Shown here in pieces: positions 1 through 10,890 of a DNA stretch of 45,339 nucleotides. The notes under the pieces are model-generated. The model did no database searches, had not been told where the DNA came from, and saw nothing but the letters and a program-made list of their open reading frames with translations. The stretch's first letter is position 1. Every line of letters begins with the position of its first letter. Position numbers and translations under genes: made by a program. The stretch lies in contig JAKSYS010000515.1 in NCBI GenBank assembly GCA_022925895.1, positions 1 to 45,339 of the forward strand, given 5' to 3'. Origin of the DNA: Fragilaria crotonensis (Eukaryota > Bacillariophyta > Fragilariophyceae > Fragilariales > Fragilariaceae).

Positions 1-130
1 GCCTTGTTCGAAATTCGTAGTAGAATGCCGTTGCCCCTAGTAGTGGTATGCTGTTTTAAATTTTAAACTGCGCTGTTTGTGACAATGAATCAATCCGTGT
101 GTGTCAATGAATCAATCCGTGTGTGTCAAT

Positions 131-576
131 CAGAGTCCTGCACCGGGTATGAAGCCTGTGCCCATGGGTACCCAAGGCTGCCGGTAGGCAGGCTTGGACC
201 ACCCATGACCCACCCACGCTTCGCGCGGTCACGGCTGGACCACCGTTACCCACCCACGCCCGGTAGGGCGTACCCATACCCACCCACTACCCATTTTCCC
301 TGCAAAAATTTAGCCCGCCGCAGGCGATTTTCTTAAAGTTGCTCTCACCGCGTACTATACTCTACTACTCCTTACTAGCTACAGTATACGTGGTCGATTC
401 GCGTTGGCAGGCTTGGACCACCCATTACCCACCCACGCTTTGCGAGTCAAGTTGGGACCACCCATTACCCACCCACGACTGGTTGCTGGTTGGGCATGCC
501 CATACCCACCCATTAACCATGGGTATGGGTGGGTACTGGGTGGGTACTGGGTATGGGTACCCAGTGCAGGACTCTG
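131..576. mobile_element. hAT-type MITE, copy 1
   Basis: The element begins CAGAGTCCTGCAC and ends with the reverse complement GTGCAGGACTCTG apart from one transition near the tip. It is flanked on both sides by the 8-bp direct repeat GTGTCAAT (123-130 and 577-584). A CAG-starting TIR with an 8-bp target duplication is the hallmark of the hAT superfamily. The interior is packed with ACCCACCC/GGGTGGGT words and has no plausible coding sequence, so this is a non-autonomous element. The short open frames across it are translations of the repeat words. A second copy lies inverted at 13702-14150. The two differ by small indels: copy 1 lacks about 10 bp near 385 and has about 7 extra bp near 483. 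Confidence 0.9.
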
Positions 577-971
577 GTGTCAATGAATCAAAAGATTGAT
601 TCTCATGAGTTTGGGTTGTGCTGCAGTTTTAGCCTTCTTCTGCTACAGGCTCCTCTGTAGGTACGCGTATAGTAAGTACGTGGTACTTGTATCATAGTAT
701 CTCCCCTTAATCAAGCCTCTATCAAGCTTGGGCTTAAAAAAATCCTTACCAGGCTACCAGGTACCGTATGAGGTACTAGGTATGCAGCATTATACGTACA
801 GTATAGGAGTATGGGAGCACAAGCCAGAAGTCATCCACTGGTACGAGTAGCAACCTGGTACTCCACGTACTAGCTACTAGTAGTAGTACCAGGTAGTAGT
901 ACAGTAGTACTACTACCACTTCATATCTGGTCGTGCGAGTCGACCTTTTATACTATGAAAGAAGTGGCAGC
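577..971. other. Intergenic spacer, no gene seen
   Basis: The spacer between the MITE and the 3.6-kb hAT element has no convincing coding frame. It is unusually rich in GTAC, TAGTAC and CTAGTAG words (especially 800-920), a texture that recurs in other non-coding stretches of this window. Confidence 0.6.
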
Positions 972-1228
972 CAGGGTTTGCTAATCACGGTGTTTTTCCG
1001 AGTAGTCATGACTATGACTACTGGGGCCCCTCGAGCAAGTAGTTAATCAACTAGTAATCAACTACCAGTGATTACCCCATGACTACCGGGACTCGCATCA
1101 CGCGCGGCGCGCGGGGTATATATGTTGTTCGCCCGAAGGGCGAAATTTTTTTTCACCCAAATATAGTAAAAAAAACTACTAGAGAGAGGCCATAACCCAA
1201 GAATATCTATGTCTGCATGACAGAAACC

Positions 1229-3061
1229 AATTAAGAAGCTATCAATCTTGGCTGTCCTTGTCAAAAATTGTGATTGCAGCCCAACAAGGATAGACAAGTA
1301 CACTGTTGCTTGTCCCCAGTTTGAAGCCCAGGGAATAACCTTCAATGCCAAATGTTCTGTGATAGAATCATTGTCATGGTTGCAACAAGACACCCAGGCA
1401 TTTGTTTGACTGCACTACAAAAAGCCATTGAGCAGTTGTCACTCTTGTCCTTGTCAGAAATTGTGATTGCAGCCCAAGGTGAGACAAATTGGCAGTTGCT
1501 TGTCCCCAGTTTGAAGCCCAAGGAACAACATTCATTGCAAAGAGTCTTGTCATAGCGTCACGGTCATGCATCTGACAAGGCACTCAGACATTTGTTTGAC
1601 TGCATGACAAAACCCCACTGAGCAGTTGTCACTCCTGCCCCTGTCAGAAATTGTGATTGTATCCCAAGATTGGGCAAATGGAAAGTTGTCCCCAGTTTGA
1701 AGCCCAGGGAATAACATTCAATGCCAAATGTTCTGTGATAGAATCATTGTCATGGTTACAACAAGACACCCAGATATTTGTTTGACTGCACTACAAAAAG
1801 CCATTGAGCAGTTGTCACTCTTGTCCTTGTCAGAAATTGTGATTGCAGCCCAAGGTGAGACAAATTGGCAGTTGCTTGTCCCCAGTTTGAAGCCCAAGGA
1901 ACCACATTCATTGCAAAGAGTCTTGTCATAGCGTCACGGTCATGCATCTGACAAGGCACTCAGACATTTGTTTGACTGCATGACAAAACCCCACTGAGCA
2001 GTTGTCACTCCTGCCCCTGTCAGAAATTGTGATTGTATCCCAAGATTGGGCAAATGGAAAGTTGTCCCCAGTTTGAAGCCCAGGGAATAACATTCAATGC
2101 CAAATGTTCTGTGATAGAATCATTGTCATGGTTACAACAAGACACCCAGATATTTGTTTGACTGCACTACAAAAAGCCATTGAGCAGTTGTCACTCTTGT
2201 CCTTGTCAGAAATTGTGATTGCAGCCCAAGGTGAGACAAATTGGCAGTTGCTTGTCCCCAGTTTGAAGCCCAAGGAACCACATTCATTGCAAAGAGTCTT
2301 GTCATAGCATCACGGTCATGCATCTGACAAGACACTCAGACATTTGTTTGACTGCATGACAAAACCCCACTGAGCAGTTGTCACTCCTGCCTCTGTCAGA
2401 AATTGTGATTGTATCCTAAGATTGGGCAAATGGAAAGTTGTCCCCAGTTTGAAGCCCAGGGAATAACATTCAATGCCAAATGTTCTGTGATAGAATCATT
2501 GTCATGGTTGCAACAAGACACCCAGGCATTTGTTTGACTGCACTACAAAAAGCCATTGAGCAGTTGTCACTCTTGTCCTTGTCAGAAATTGTGATTGCAG
2601 CCCAAGGTGAGACAAATTGGCAGTTGCTTGTCCCCAGTTTGAAGCCCAAGGAACCATTCATTGCAAAGAGTCTTGTCATAGCATCACGGTCATGCATCTG
2701 ACAAGGCACTCAGACATTTGTTTGACTGCATGACAAAACCCCACTGAGCAGTTGTCACTCCTGCCCCTGTCAGAAATTGTGATTGTATCCCAAGATTGGG
2801 CAAATGGAAAGTTGTCCCCAGTTTGAAGCCCAGGGAATAACATTCAATGCCAAATGTTCTGTGATAGAATCATTGTCATGGTTGCAACAAGACACCCAGG
2901 CATTTGTTTGACTGCACTACAAAAAGCCATTGAGCAGTTGTCACTCTTGTCCTTGTCAGAAATTGTGATTGCAGCCCAAGGTGAGACAAATTGGCAGTTG
3001 CTTGTCCCCAGTTTGAAGCCCAAGGAACCACATTCATTGCAAAGAGTCTTGTCATAGCATC
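1229..3061. repeat. 376-bp tandem (higher-order) repeat array
   Basis: Near-identical units start at about 1352, 1728, 2104, 2480 and 2854, giving periods of 376, 376, 376 and 374 bp, and a more diverged partial unit precedes them from about 1229. Each unit is itself a dimer of two diverged halves of about 188 bp. Both halves contain CAGTTGTCACTC, GTCAGAAATTGTGATTG and CCCCAGTTTGAAGCCCA. Mirror open frames of 67-79 codons on both strands repeat with the array and are not genes. The array lies wholly inside the hAT element. Confidence 0.92.
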
Positions 3062-3073
3062 ACCTTCTGATGG

Positions 3074-4411
3074 TCAGATGGAATTGTTATTACTGCTGCC
3101 TTCATCCATGAACGCAAGCACATGGTCCTTAGAAAAGAAGCAGATGACAGCGATTAGCAGCTGAAGTAAACTCCAACCAGCCATACTGTTGACGCGTTCA
3201 GAGAGTGTTGATGTTGCTGGTGTCCCAAGGTAATCCATTGCCATTTGATTTTGCGCTGGTAGCACATCCTTGCAGGCCATCCACCAATGAACAATGTCAA
3301 TGAATGATTGTGAAAGGACAAGTCCCATGGTGAGATATTGATCAACTTCATTGTCATGAACTGGAGTACTTAGAGCATTGTTACGATCACCATCAAAGAC
3401 ACCACCGCTCCTGGTGGTGTTTGCAAAAGAGCTTCAAAGTATTTGATCTTGAATCAGCTTTGAGCTTGTCAGCATATTGATCACTAAGTACACCCTGTAT
3501 ATGACATGTGATGATGGACAGCATTACAGGGTCAGTCGGCTTTGGGATCTGCGGGTTGAGATAGGCACATACAATTGCCGGGAGCTGTACAAGTTTCTCC
3601 TTATAGACAAGTAGTTTTGCCTTCATAGTTTCTGCCGATAGGGAACCATGGATATTCTTCTTGAGGACGGGTTCATTGCTTGGTCACACAATGTTAGATC
3701 AGATGGGAAATTGAGAGCTGAACTAAGTCCATGCTTGATACTCATCATCAAAGTCTGAGTCATGGCTTTGGAATTCTTGATATTGTAACTATTAAGACAT
3801 TAAAGTTTGATGTTTATGGTTGGCATCTAGTACATCAACTAAAATGCATGACTTTGAATGCCTATTGAGCATTCTTCAAATCTACATTTTGCCAACACCA
3901 TGACTACATATTGGCAATGGAATCATTAAAGTTGGAGGTTTGACTTAATTGTTTTCAATATTCTATCTGTCAGGTTGTTAATCATTGACACAGCCAGACA
4001 CATTTGCTGGTTGATCATCAAGTCTCATACAAATCAATGCTTGCTTATGTCGGGAGTTTGTGGATGTACTAACTTGTGACAGGTCACCAAGTGTTTATTG
4101 CCATTGGCTGGACCACCATTGTGCAAGGAAATCAGGGAGTCTATGAATTTCTTCTTGCCTGCATCAATGCAGACAAGCTTGCAAATGTATGAACACAATA
4201 TCTTGCGAGAGTTTTTCATCAGTCCATTCTTCAAAAGCCAAATATACTGCCACACCCATGATGATCCCGTTTCTTTCCTTATGATGGTCTGGTTGCCTTC
4301 ACCAGATTCATTTGTGTTGTTGTCATCAGGGGGTTCTCCCTGCAGAGTAGCGCAATTGACATCGTCGTTCTGTTCACCATCGTTCATCGGGCCGCTCAAC
4401 ACTTGAAACAC
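3074..4411 (-). pseudogene. Degenerate hAT transposase (BED-like N-terminus, dimerisation C-terminus)
   Basis: Three conserved blocks remain on the minus strand. The first (4411-4034) has an S-x-V-W-x-Y...C-x-x-x-C...H-x-x-x-x-H arrangement resembling a BED zinc finger. The second (3626-3393) has the hAT-like stretch K-L-L-V-Y-K-E-K-L-x-x-L-P-A-I-V-x-A-Y-L-N-P. The third (3328-3074) is a clear hAT C-terminal dimerisation domain with W-W-M, then A-x-x-Y-L-G-T-P-A-T-S-T-L-S-E-R-V-N-S-M-A-G. The stretch between 3630 and 4030 has stops in all useful frames. The whole remnant is about 1.3 kb, shorter than typical hAT transposases of 600-800 residues, so much of the catalytic core is missing or unrecognisable. 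It should not encode an active enzyme. Confidence 0.8.
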
Positions 4412-4981
4412 GAAACTGTGCGTACGTACGCAGTAATCACATTTTTGACTACTACTTTGATTACCACCTTGTACCGGTAGTTAGTCGTAGTCAGTAGTCA
4501 GTGGTAATCAGTGTAGTTAATCAAGTTTTGACTACTCGGCCGCGTGATTAGCAAACCCTGGTGGCAGCACGTTAACTTAGATTTGAGGTGTTTTTTTCCT
4601 TTTGTTGATGATTTGAGTTAGAGCCATGCACAATGCACAGTACTTGTACCAGGTACTTACTGTATAAAAACAGTATGACGCCATTCCACACATATTCAAT
4701 ATATATATATACATATATATGATACAAAAACGACGACATGGATCTCTGCTCTAGAGTATGTGTCCAAAACTACTGCAACCACACATCAAGGACCCAGTTT
4801 CTGATTTTCTGTCGTAGCATTTTGACTTCGTTTCGATAATCGATTCTCAACGTTTGCATCGTTTGTTGCTTGTTTGGAGGGCTCTGCTGAGCTCCTTTAT
4901 CTTTCAAGTACTGTGCCTTGTAGTGCTTGCTGTGTAAGACCATTATTGCGAGAGCCAAACATAGAGCAAGACCAGAAGAAC

Positions 4982-6826
4982 ATGAATCGATTCCTGTTCA
5001 GTAGCAGCAGCAGCAGCCGTAGCAGCCGTAGCATGATCCTGGGACGCCAAAGTGTGTCAATGTCACTGTCAATACCAAGACCAATGCAAGTGCTTCCTCA
5101 AGGCACAGTCCGACGAATACATCATAATCATTATCATCGAACATTCTTTTCGATATCAAAACAGACACCATCATCATCGTCATTATTTGGCGTTACGAAT
5201 GTGGACGAATTGACTTTGGAGGAAATAAAGAAACTTGCCGAGATGGATGAAGAAGAAATGGAACGATTGCAGGAATTGGAAGAAAGTGACAGTGGCAGTA
5301 GTAGTGCTCAACATGCCTGGCGTGTCTTGTTGGAACCAGCAGCACGAGCGGCATGGAGAACTTCGGAACAAACACCACCCATCCATTGGTCGGAACGACG
5401 ACATGGGATTATTGAGAAATCAGAATTGACACTCAAACAATTGAAACGGAGTCATCAAAAGATTTTGGAATCGCAAAAGGCACTACAAGAACGAAGAGAA
5501 CGTGAACGACGACGAGAAAAACTATCCAGACGGGGAAAGCCGGATTCGTTGGCGGAGAAACATGACAATGCAAGAGACTCCACGGCGTCGGCAGTGTATT
5601 ACAAACCAGACTTTACCTTGGCGACACTACAACATCGATTGTTGCCTAATCTAGCCATTATTAAACGAGTACTGGAGGAAACGCAGGCATTGTTGCCAAA
5701 TTTCAAGCCAAAACGAGTTATTGACTTTGGAATTGGAGTGGGAAGCGCGTCAGCGGCTATCGACATTTATCCTGACATTGAGTGGATTCATGGAATTGAT
5801 CCATCCAGAAGCATGAGAGAGTGTGCGGAACGTGCTGGAAAACAGAGGACAACGGGTAACTACAGATCCCTCTCTGTCGACAAAGTCTGTCAAGGGAACT
5901 TTTGATCTGGTTCTGTTTGCCTTTACGGCAACAGACTTGCCACACATTGCAGCAACCATGGCAGCAGCTGCCGTTCTGTGGGAAAAACTTAATCCAAACG
6001 GTGTCTTTGTCATGATTGAACCAGGAACGCCAGATGGTTTCAGCAATATTAGATCTGTCCGAAGCATGTTGTTGGACTGTTGTCCTCCAGAGAGTGACGC
6101 GGACGATGATGAAGAAGATGATTTGGTTCTTGACCAGTGCCACGTCATTGCACCGTGCACGCACAACGGCGTTTGCCCCATGGAACGGCACAGACGAAAG
6201 ATTTGGCCCGACAAAAGTGAAGGGTCTGATGAAGAAGTGGACACAGCTGATAATGTCAAGAAGCTGAATGGACAGAAGATGGGGATGATCGGTTCAGGGC
6301 CATCACAGACACTGCTGCTTTCAAAGCTCCTTTGCAGTTTTGTGCACAACATTCCGGGGCGACCAATACGGCGAAAGGCGACAAGCTGTGCTACTTTGTG
6401 GCCCAAAGAGGTATCCTACGACGGAAACAATCGACCAGCCTCTTTCCCAACCTGGCAGATCTTCTTGCCGAAACGTACCGTTCCAGCAATGATCGGGACC
6501 CCATCAATCATGAAATCATGCTCTACGAGGCTGACCAGGCGAAAGAAAAGTTTGAAGACATGGCAGACAATGATCCCCTGGGACTTTCCATTCTCGTGGG
6601 AGACAAGAATCGCCAATCGTTTGGTCGTATCGTTCGTGCTCCACTCAAGCGGAAGGGCCACGTTATGGTCGACTATTGTGCTGTTGGTACGGATGGCAGT
6701 GGTAAGATTGTACGTCATCGACTTGGGAAGCTCGGAAGTGCCAAGGTTGCACCTGGGCAGTATGCAGCGGCACGAAAGGCACGATGGGGTGGTTTGTGGC
6801 CTCACATTATTGATAAGATACAGTAG
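4982..6826 (+). CDS. Rsm22/METTL17-like mitochondrial ribosome assembly protein (frame-broken)
   Basis: The ATG at 4982 opens a Ser/Arg-rich leader of the mitochondrial presequence type. A charged helical region follows (E/K/R-rich, roughly residues 80-220), then a SAM-methyltransferase-like fold with the P-x-F-x-P-x-R-V-I-D-F-G-I-G-V-G-S-A block near 5705-5750. Downstream come D-L-V-L-F-A-F, a P-C-T-H-N-G-V-C-P segment (about 6150-6180) and C-Y-F-V-A-Q-R (about 6390). These match the Cys-rich, Fe-S-associated region of Rsm22/METTL17 proteins, which help assemble the mitochondrial small subunit. The C-terminal R-A-P-L-K-R-K-G-H-V-M-V-D-Y-C (about 6640) is also typical. The first and last thirds share one frame, and about 5860-6290 is shifted, so two compensating indels are implied. 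No canonical intron fits either break. Another in-frame ATG lies at 4874, but 4982 gives a better leader. Confidence 0.78.
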
Positions 6827-9011
6827 AGATGTTATGGAAAGGTATGAAAGTATAGTGGCTGCGACCAAGATCGGATTATGAACGTGAGAAATTGCCTTAC
6901 ATGAGACGGGTCTGATCAATCAAGGGATCGACAACATGTTGCAAGTATACCAGCAGCCATGGAGTCGATTTCACATAGACATTGAGCACAAGCCAGTGAT
7001 TCCTAACGGTACGCACGACCGAAGTATGGTTCTAACACTACTTTCTAAGATCGAAATATTAATCAATGGCAGACATTCGTTTGCACTCCGACCTCCAGGG
7101 CCTTAGTCATGTTACGACCCTGGTTGTCTCCGATCAAACAATTGCCCTTGTTGATGTAAACTACTCCAAACTGCACATCATAACCGAATGATGCTGCATT
7201 ACTATGGAAGCCACACATGGAGAATAAATTTCTGATATTTCGGCATCCTTATTCGTTTGTTGCTGGATACGTGAGTATCCCCCTTCGTTTAGCATTGGTG
7301 GGAGGCGCGTTGGCTGTCGCGAAATATGACTTCAATTGACCGCAAACAAGATGGAGTTCATCCTGCTCTTGAATTGATCTAGAGCGACAAGTGCAGAGCA
7401 AACACCGCGAGACAAGAAATAGTGATGATTCAGTTGAAATGTTGGTGACTGCATCCTTGGTATAGATTTACCCGTGTACTTTTTAAAATCCATTTGAAAG
7501 GGAGTCTTCTGTTTGTCCCTTTGCCAAAATCGCTTGCAAGCTTCATGGAGTTGTTGATCACATTCATTCCGACGGAGAATAGAGACACGGCACAAGACAC
7601 GTTTCCCAGATTAAGTACGGTAGACAGTGGTATAGTCTTGACGTTTCCTCACTCACCAAGATCTTGAGTCATGTTCAAAACATACAGCTAGACTTGCCTT
7701 CGGGCTTGATACCAGAAACCTGAAAAGCCAATGACTAATCGAGGAATCCTCAAGGTGGTATCTATCATACATCACACGTGAGTGTGGCCTTCCTATATAG
7801 TGCCTAGAATTGGGAATTCAGCAATCGCACCCCTGCCAAAGAGAATGCATTAGTACGCATGGATTAAGGATTCAAAGGAAGGATATGTGGAGGATGAGAA
7901 GAAGCCTAGTCGGGTCTAGAACCAGAATGTAAGCACGCAGATAAAGAGGATGAAGGGTCGGATCGATAGCTAGAGGACCGATATCGTCGCTCTTATCGAA
8001 TGATCACGTGCGAGAACGGGGATCGTATGATTGTCATAATATGAAGTGAGAGAAAAGTTCCAGCAGGAGCAATTTGAATGAAGGCCGCGCCCTCGTTTGT
8101 ATCGTGTTACAGATAACAGGGTCACAAGCAAACAATTATACGAAATTTTCTATCAATGTCCTACAGGTACTCGAGTACCAGGTACTCATGATACGAGGTG
8201 CGAAGAGTCATTTCGTTGCGGATCCAACGATTTTCTGCAGATATTCATAGTGAGCACTGAGCACTCGCATCCTGCCTTTTCCCTGGTAGTCTAGTCTAGT
8301 GGTACTACTTTTACATTTATTCGGGCGGAATGAATCGATTATTAGAAAGCTGTCTCGAGTACCACGTACTTAGGACAAGTTGCTGACTGGCATTACCTGA
8401 CATACCATGCCATGTGTCGTTGAAGCGGAATCCTTCCAAACTAGCATAAATGCTACACCGAGTACACCTCATCGAAAACCAAATGTCGTATCATACGAGC
8501 GACGTTGTGATGGTGACAAAGATTCTGTTGTCGGATTCATAATACGCTGTACTAAAGTACTATCGTACTCCCAAAGTAGTTCCAGTATCATTCACCTGAG
8601 AAGTTTCACTTATAAATCCTACTCATTCAGACATTTCTTTCCTGAATTTACGATGTTCATACGCTTATATGAATTTGACAGGTGATGAAATTTGAGTAAT
8701 TTCACTTGGAAAGGGGTCATTCTCAGTGTTCGGGTGCCAGAAGGCAACCTGGGTATGCCTTTTGGTACAAGTACCTCCTGTACTACATGGTACCACTACC
8801 TGGGTACACTGGCGAACATAGTGAAATCGCAATCAGTGATGCCTTGCTCGCTCATCAACAACCATCACTTGTTCTCATCTTCTTGTCCATTGATTGTTGA
8901 ATTGCAAAGGCATTGCTGATTGCTTCATTGTTGATATCTGACAACTGACGCCTGATTGTTACTCCAATAGTTGGTACCGCATTCTACAAGTAGAGATAAC
9001 GCGCTGGAACC
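6827..9011. other. 2.2-kb intergenic region, no gene recognised
   Basis: Several frames of 60-90 codons occur (for example 7595-7332 minus and 8407-8685 plus), but none shows a recognisable motif or clear coding texture. The right half holds palindromic words such as GTACTCGAGTAC (near 8168) and many GTAC sites. The last few hundred bases precede the DUF6824 gene and presumably include its promoter. I see no definite regulatory motif. Confidence 0.5.
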
Positions 9012-10642
9012 ATGTCGTGTTCGGATGATGACGATGACGTAGGAGCTGGTATTGAACCTACGCCAGAGGCTTGGATGCACATTACGAAACCCACGGAACA
9101 TGACGTTTTATGCGGTCGGGGTGGTGGGACGAATAATCATCCTGGGAATGTCAAGTTTCGCAATGTGATTAATGAATACAAGCTACGCTACTCGCTGCAT
9201 CCAAGGTTGAAAACCAAGGTTGCTCGTGATGTAGTCGATGCGTGGCGACGTCTCGATCCACCAGGACGATTCTTGGCGAAAAAGGCGACTCGAAGAAAGG
9301 TCCTGGCTCTGTGAAAGCAGATGAAACGTTTGGTACGATGTTGGAGACAAAAAGCACGTAGAAAGCCAGTCAGTGTCTCAGGAACGGACGCCGGATGTTT
9401 TACCCTATGTTCGGGAAATGCGCAGACAACAGGATGTCATGACTGGTCAAGGACTCGTTTGGTGGAGCAGCAAATGCGCTTGCGTAATGAAGGTGCAGCT
9501 GTCGGTGTTGGTGCCAATGTCAATCCAAATGGTATGCAAATGTCGAACATGAATCTCAATGTCAACGGCGGCAACGTCAATGGTGGCATGATGAATGGAC
9601 ATACTGCGAGCATACAAGATATGTTGGCAGCCATGAATGCAAACGGGTTGGACACCTCTGGCTTCAACGCCGCAATGGCCCATGGTGTTCTTTCGTCGAT
9701 GCCCCACACCATGTCCGAGCTGATATTAACAACGCCTTCTCCGTTGAACACTTTTTCACCCACGGCTTTCAAAACGCACAGTCTTCCTACTCTGCAACTA
9801 CCGATGATCCTCTTTCTCTGCAACAAATGTCGCAAGACCCACAGCGGTGGGATCAAGCTAGCTTTACTAGCGACTTGCGTACCATGCCACCACCGAATCA
9901 TGTCTTCTCCAACGTCCCCATGTCCACGTTGGATCAATTATCCCTCGCGACAGACTTTGCCAACATTACTCCTGATCCGGTCGAATCCACGGCAACCATG
10001 TCGATGCAGAATTTCAACAATGGTGGTGGTGGTATAGTGTCACGAGAGCCGGAACTCACCTTGGAAGAATACATGGAATCCATGCAGGGCTTCAATCATA
10101 CTGCTGGTGCGGATCAATTAGACCTACAGCGGACGAATGAGCTGCTAAGTATGCACTCCAATTCATGGATCAAGTCATTCCATTCATTAGAAAACAGTAG
10201 CAAGAACGATGAAATGACACTTGACGATTCCAATGGAAGTTTCGGTGTTGAATTGCAGAAGGAGCTCGACAAGTCACTGAGGAAGGAACTCAAGCAAGAG
10301 GAGCAAGCGAAGAAGGGAGATAAGGCAGGAAAGAAGGAGAAACGGCAACACAACAAGCTCGATTTTAACAGTATCGACAAGTCAAGCTCGTTGCACAAGC
10401 AAACTTCTACAAGGACTCACTTGTCAGCCGCAACTCAAAAATCTGCCATGTCGCTCATGTCGACAAAATCAGCACAATCTGGTATGAGCGGACTTTCCAT
10501 GTTGTCAGGAATGTCAGAAACTACTCGAGGATCGAAAATGAGTGCAAATCGTAATCAGGCATCGTCGCTCAGTATGATGTCAGACTTTACCGAATTGACT
10601 GATGTCAGTGAAACACTGGCCAATCTCGATTTGCATGCATAA
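9012..10642 (+). CDS. DUF6824-domain protein, putative nuclear regulator (frame-broken)
   Basis: An acidic leader precedes the DUF6824 signature (residues about 30-50: H-D-V-L-C-G-R-G-G-G-T-N-N-H-P-G-N). The conserved V-A-R-D-V-V-D-A-W-R and P-P-G-R-F-L-A-K-K follow, then the G-P-G-S-V-K-A-D and R-T-P-D-V-L-P-Y-V-R-E-M-R blocks in shifted frames. The C-terminal half is low-complexity: Asn/Met/Gly-rich, then a Lys/Glu coiled-coil-like stretch (about 10255-10345) and Ser/Met-rich repeats, ending at a TAA. DUF6824 proteins are abundant in diatoms and often proposed as DNA-associated regulators, but I cannot assign a function. The frame changes always in the same direction at about 9283, 9325, 9450 and 9715, each explained by one missing base. 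Several of those sites are homopolymers. Confidence 0.82.
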
Positions 10643-10890
10643 CCAAAAAGTTGAGGGCACTTTGTTGGCATCTACTCGTATCATGTTTGGTGACACGTTT
10701 GGTTAACTCTCTTTAATAGTCAGTAACAATTATTATTATATAGGAAAGTCGGCCGTACCTTTGATCTTCCCCAACGCAGTGCGGAGCCTACCTCTTTCAC
10801 TCAAATAACAGACGTATACATACCATCCAGTGTATGCACACACAGAGGCGTGCACAAACAAACAACAATGCTTTTCCGAATTGGCACAAC

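Larger units (their letters stand above)
972..4560 (-). mobile_element. 3.6-kb hAT DNA transposon, decayed
   Basis: The termini are CAGGGTTTGCTAATCACG at 972-989 and its exact reverse complement at 4543-4560. They are flanked by the perfect 8-bp target duplication GTGGCAGC (964-971 and 4561-4568). Both subterminal zones (about 990-1085 and 4420-4540) carry many copies of TGACTAC/GTAGTCA and TGATTAC/GTAATCA, the likely transposase-binding words. The minus strand carries remnants of a hAT transposase: a BED-like N-terminal piece and the C-terminal dimerisation domain. A tandem array of 376-bp units fills the region between the transposase 3' end and the left TIR. The identical duplications suggest insertion is not ancient, although the transposase is too broken to work. 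Confidence 0.9.

Noticed and set aside
1352-3057. A family of 67-79-codon ORFs on both strands repeating every 376 bp
   Set aside because: Both strands are open in the same repeat and the frames simply follow the tandem array; no domain or independent conservation is seen.
1229-3061. The regular array as a CRISPR-like structure
   Set aside because: The units are contiguous 376-bp tandem repeats without unique spacers, in a eukaryotic genome.
5854-5884. A 30-bp GT-AG intron in the Rsm22-like gene
   Set aside because: It is far shorter than usual diatom introns, and a 30-bp removal would not change the frame as needed.
7332-7595. An 87-codon minus-strand ORF as a small gene
   Set aside because: No motif, no neighbouring gene structure and no repeat copy supports it.
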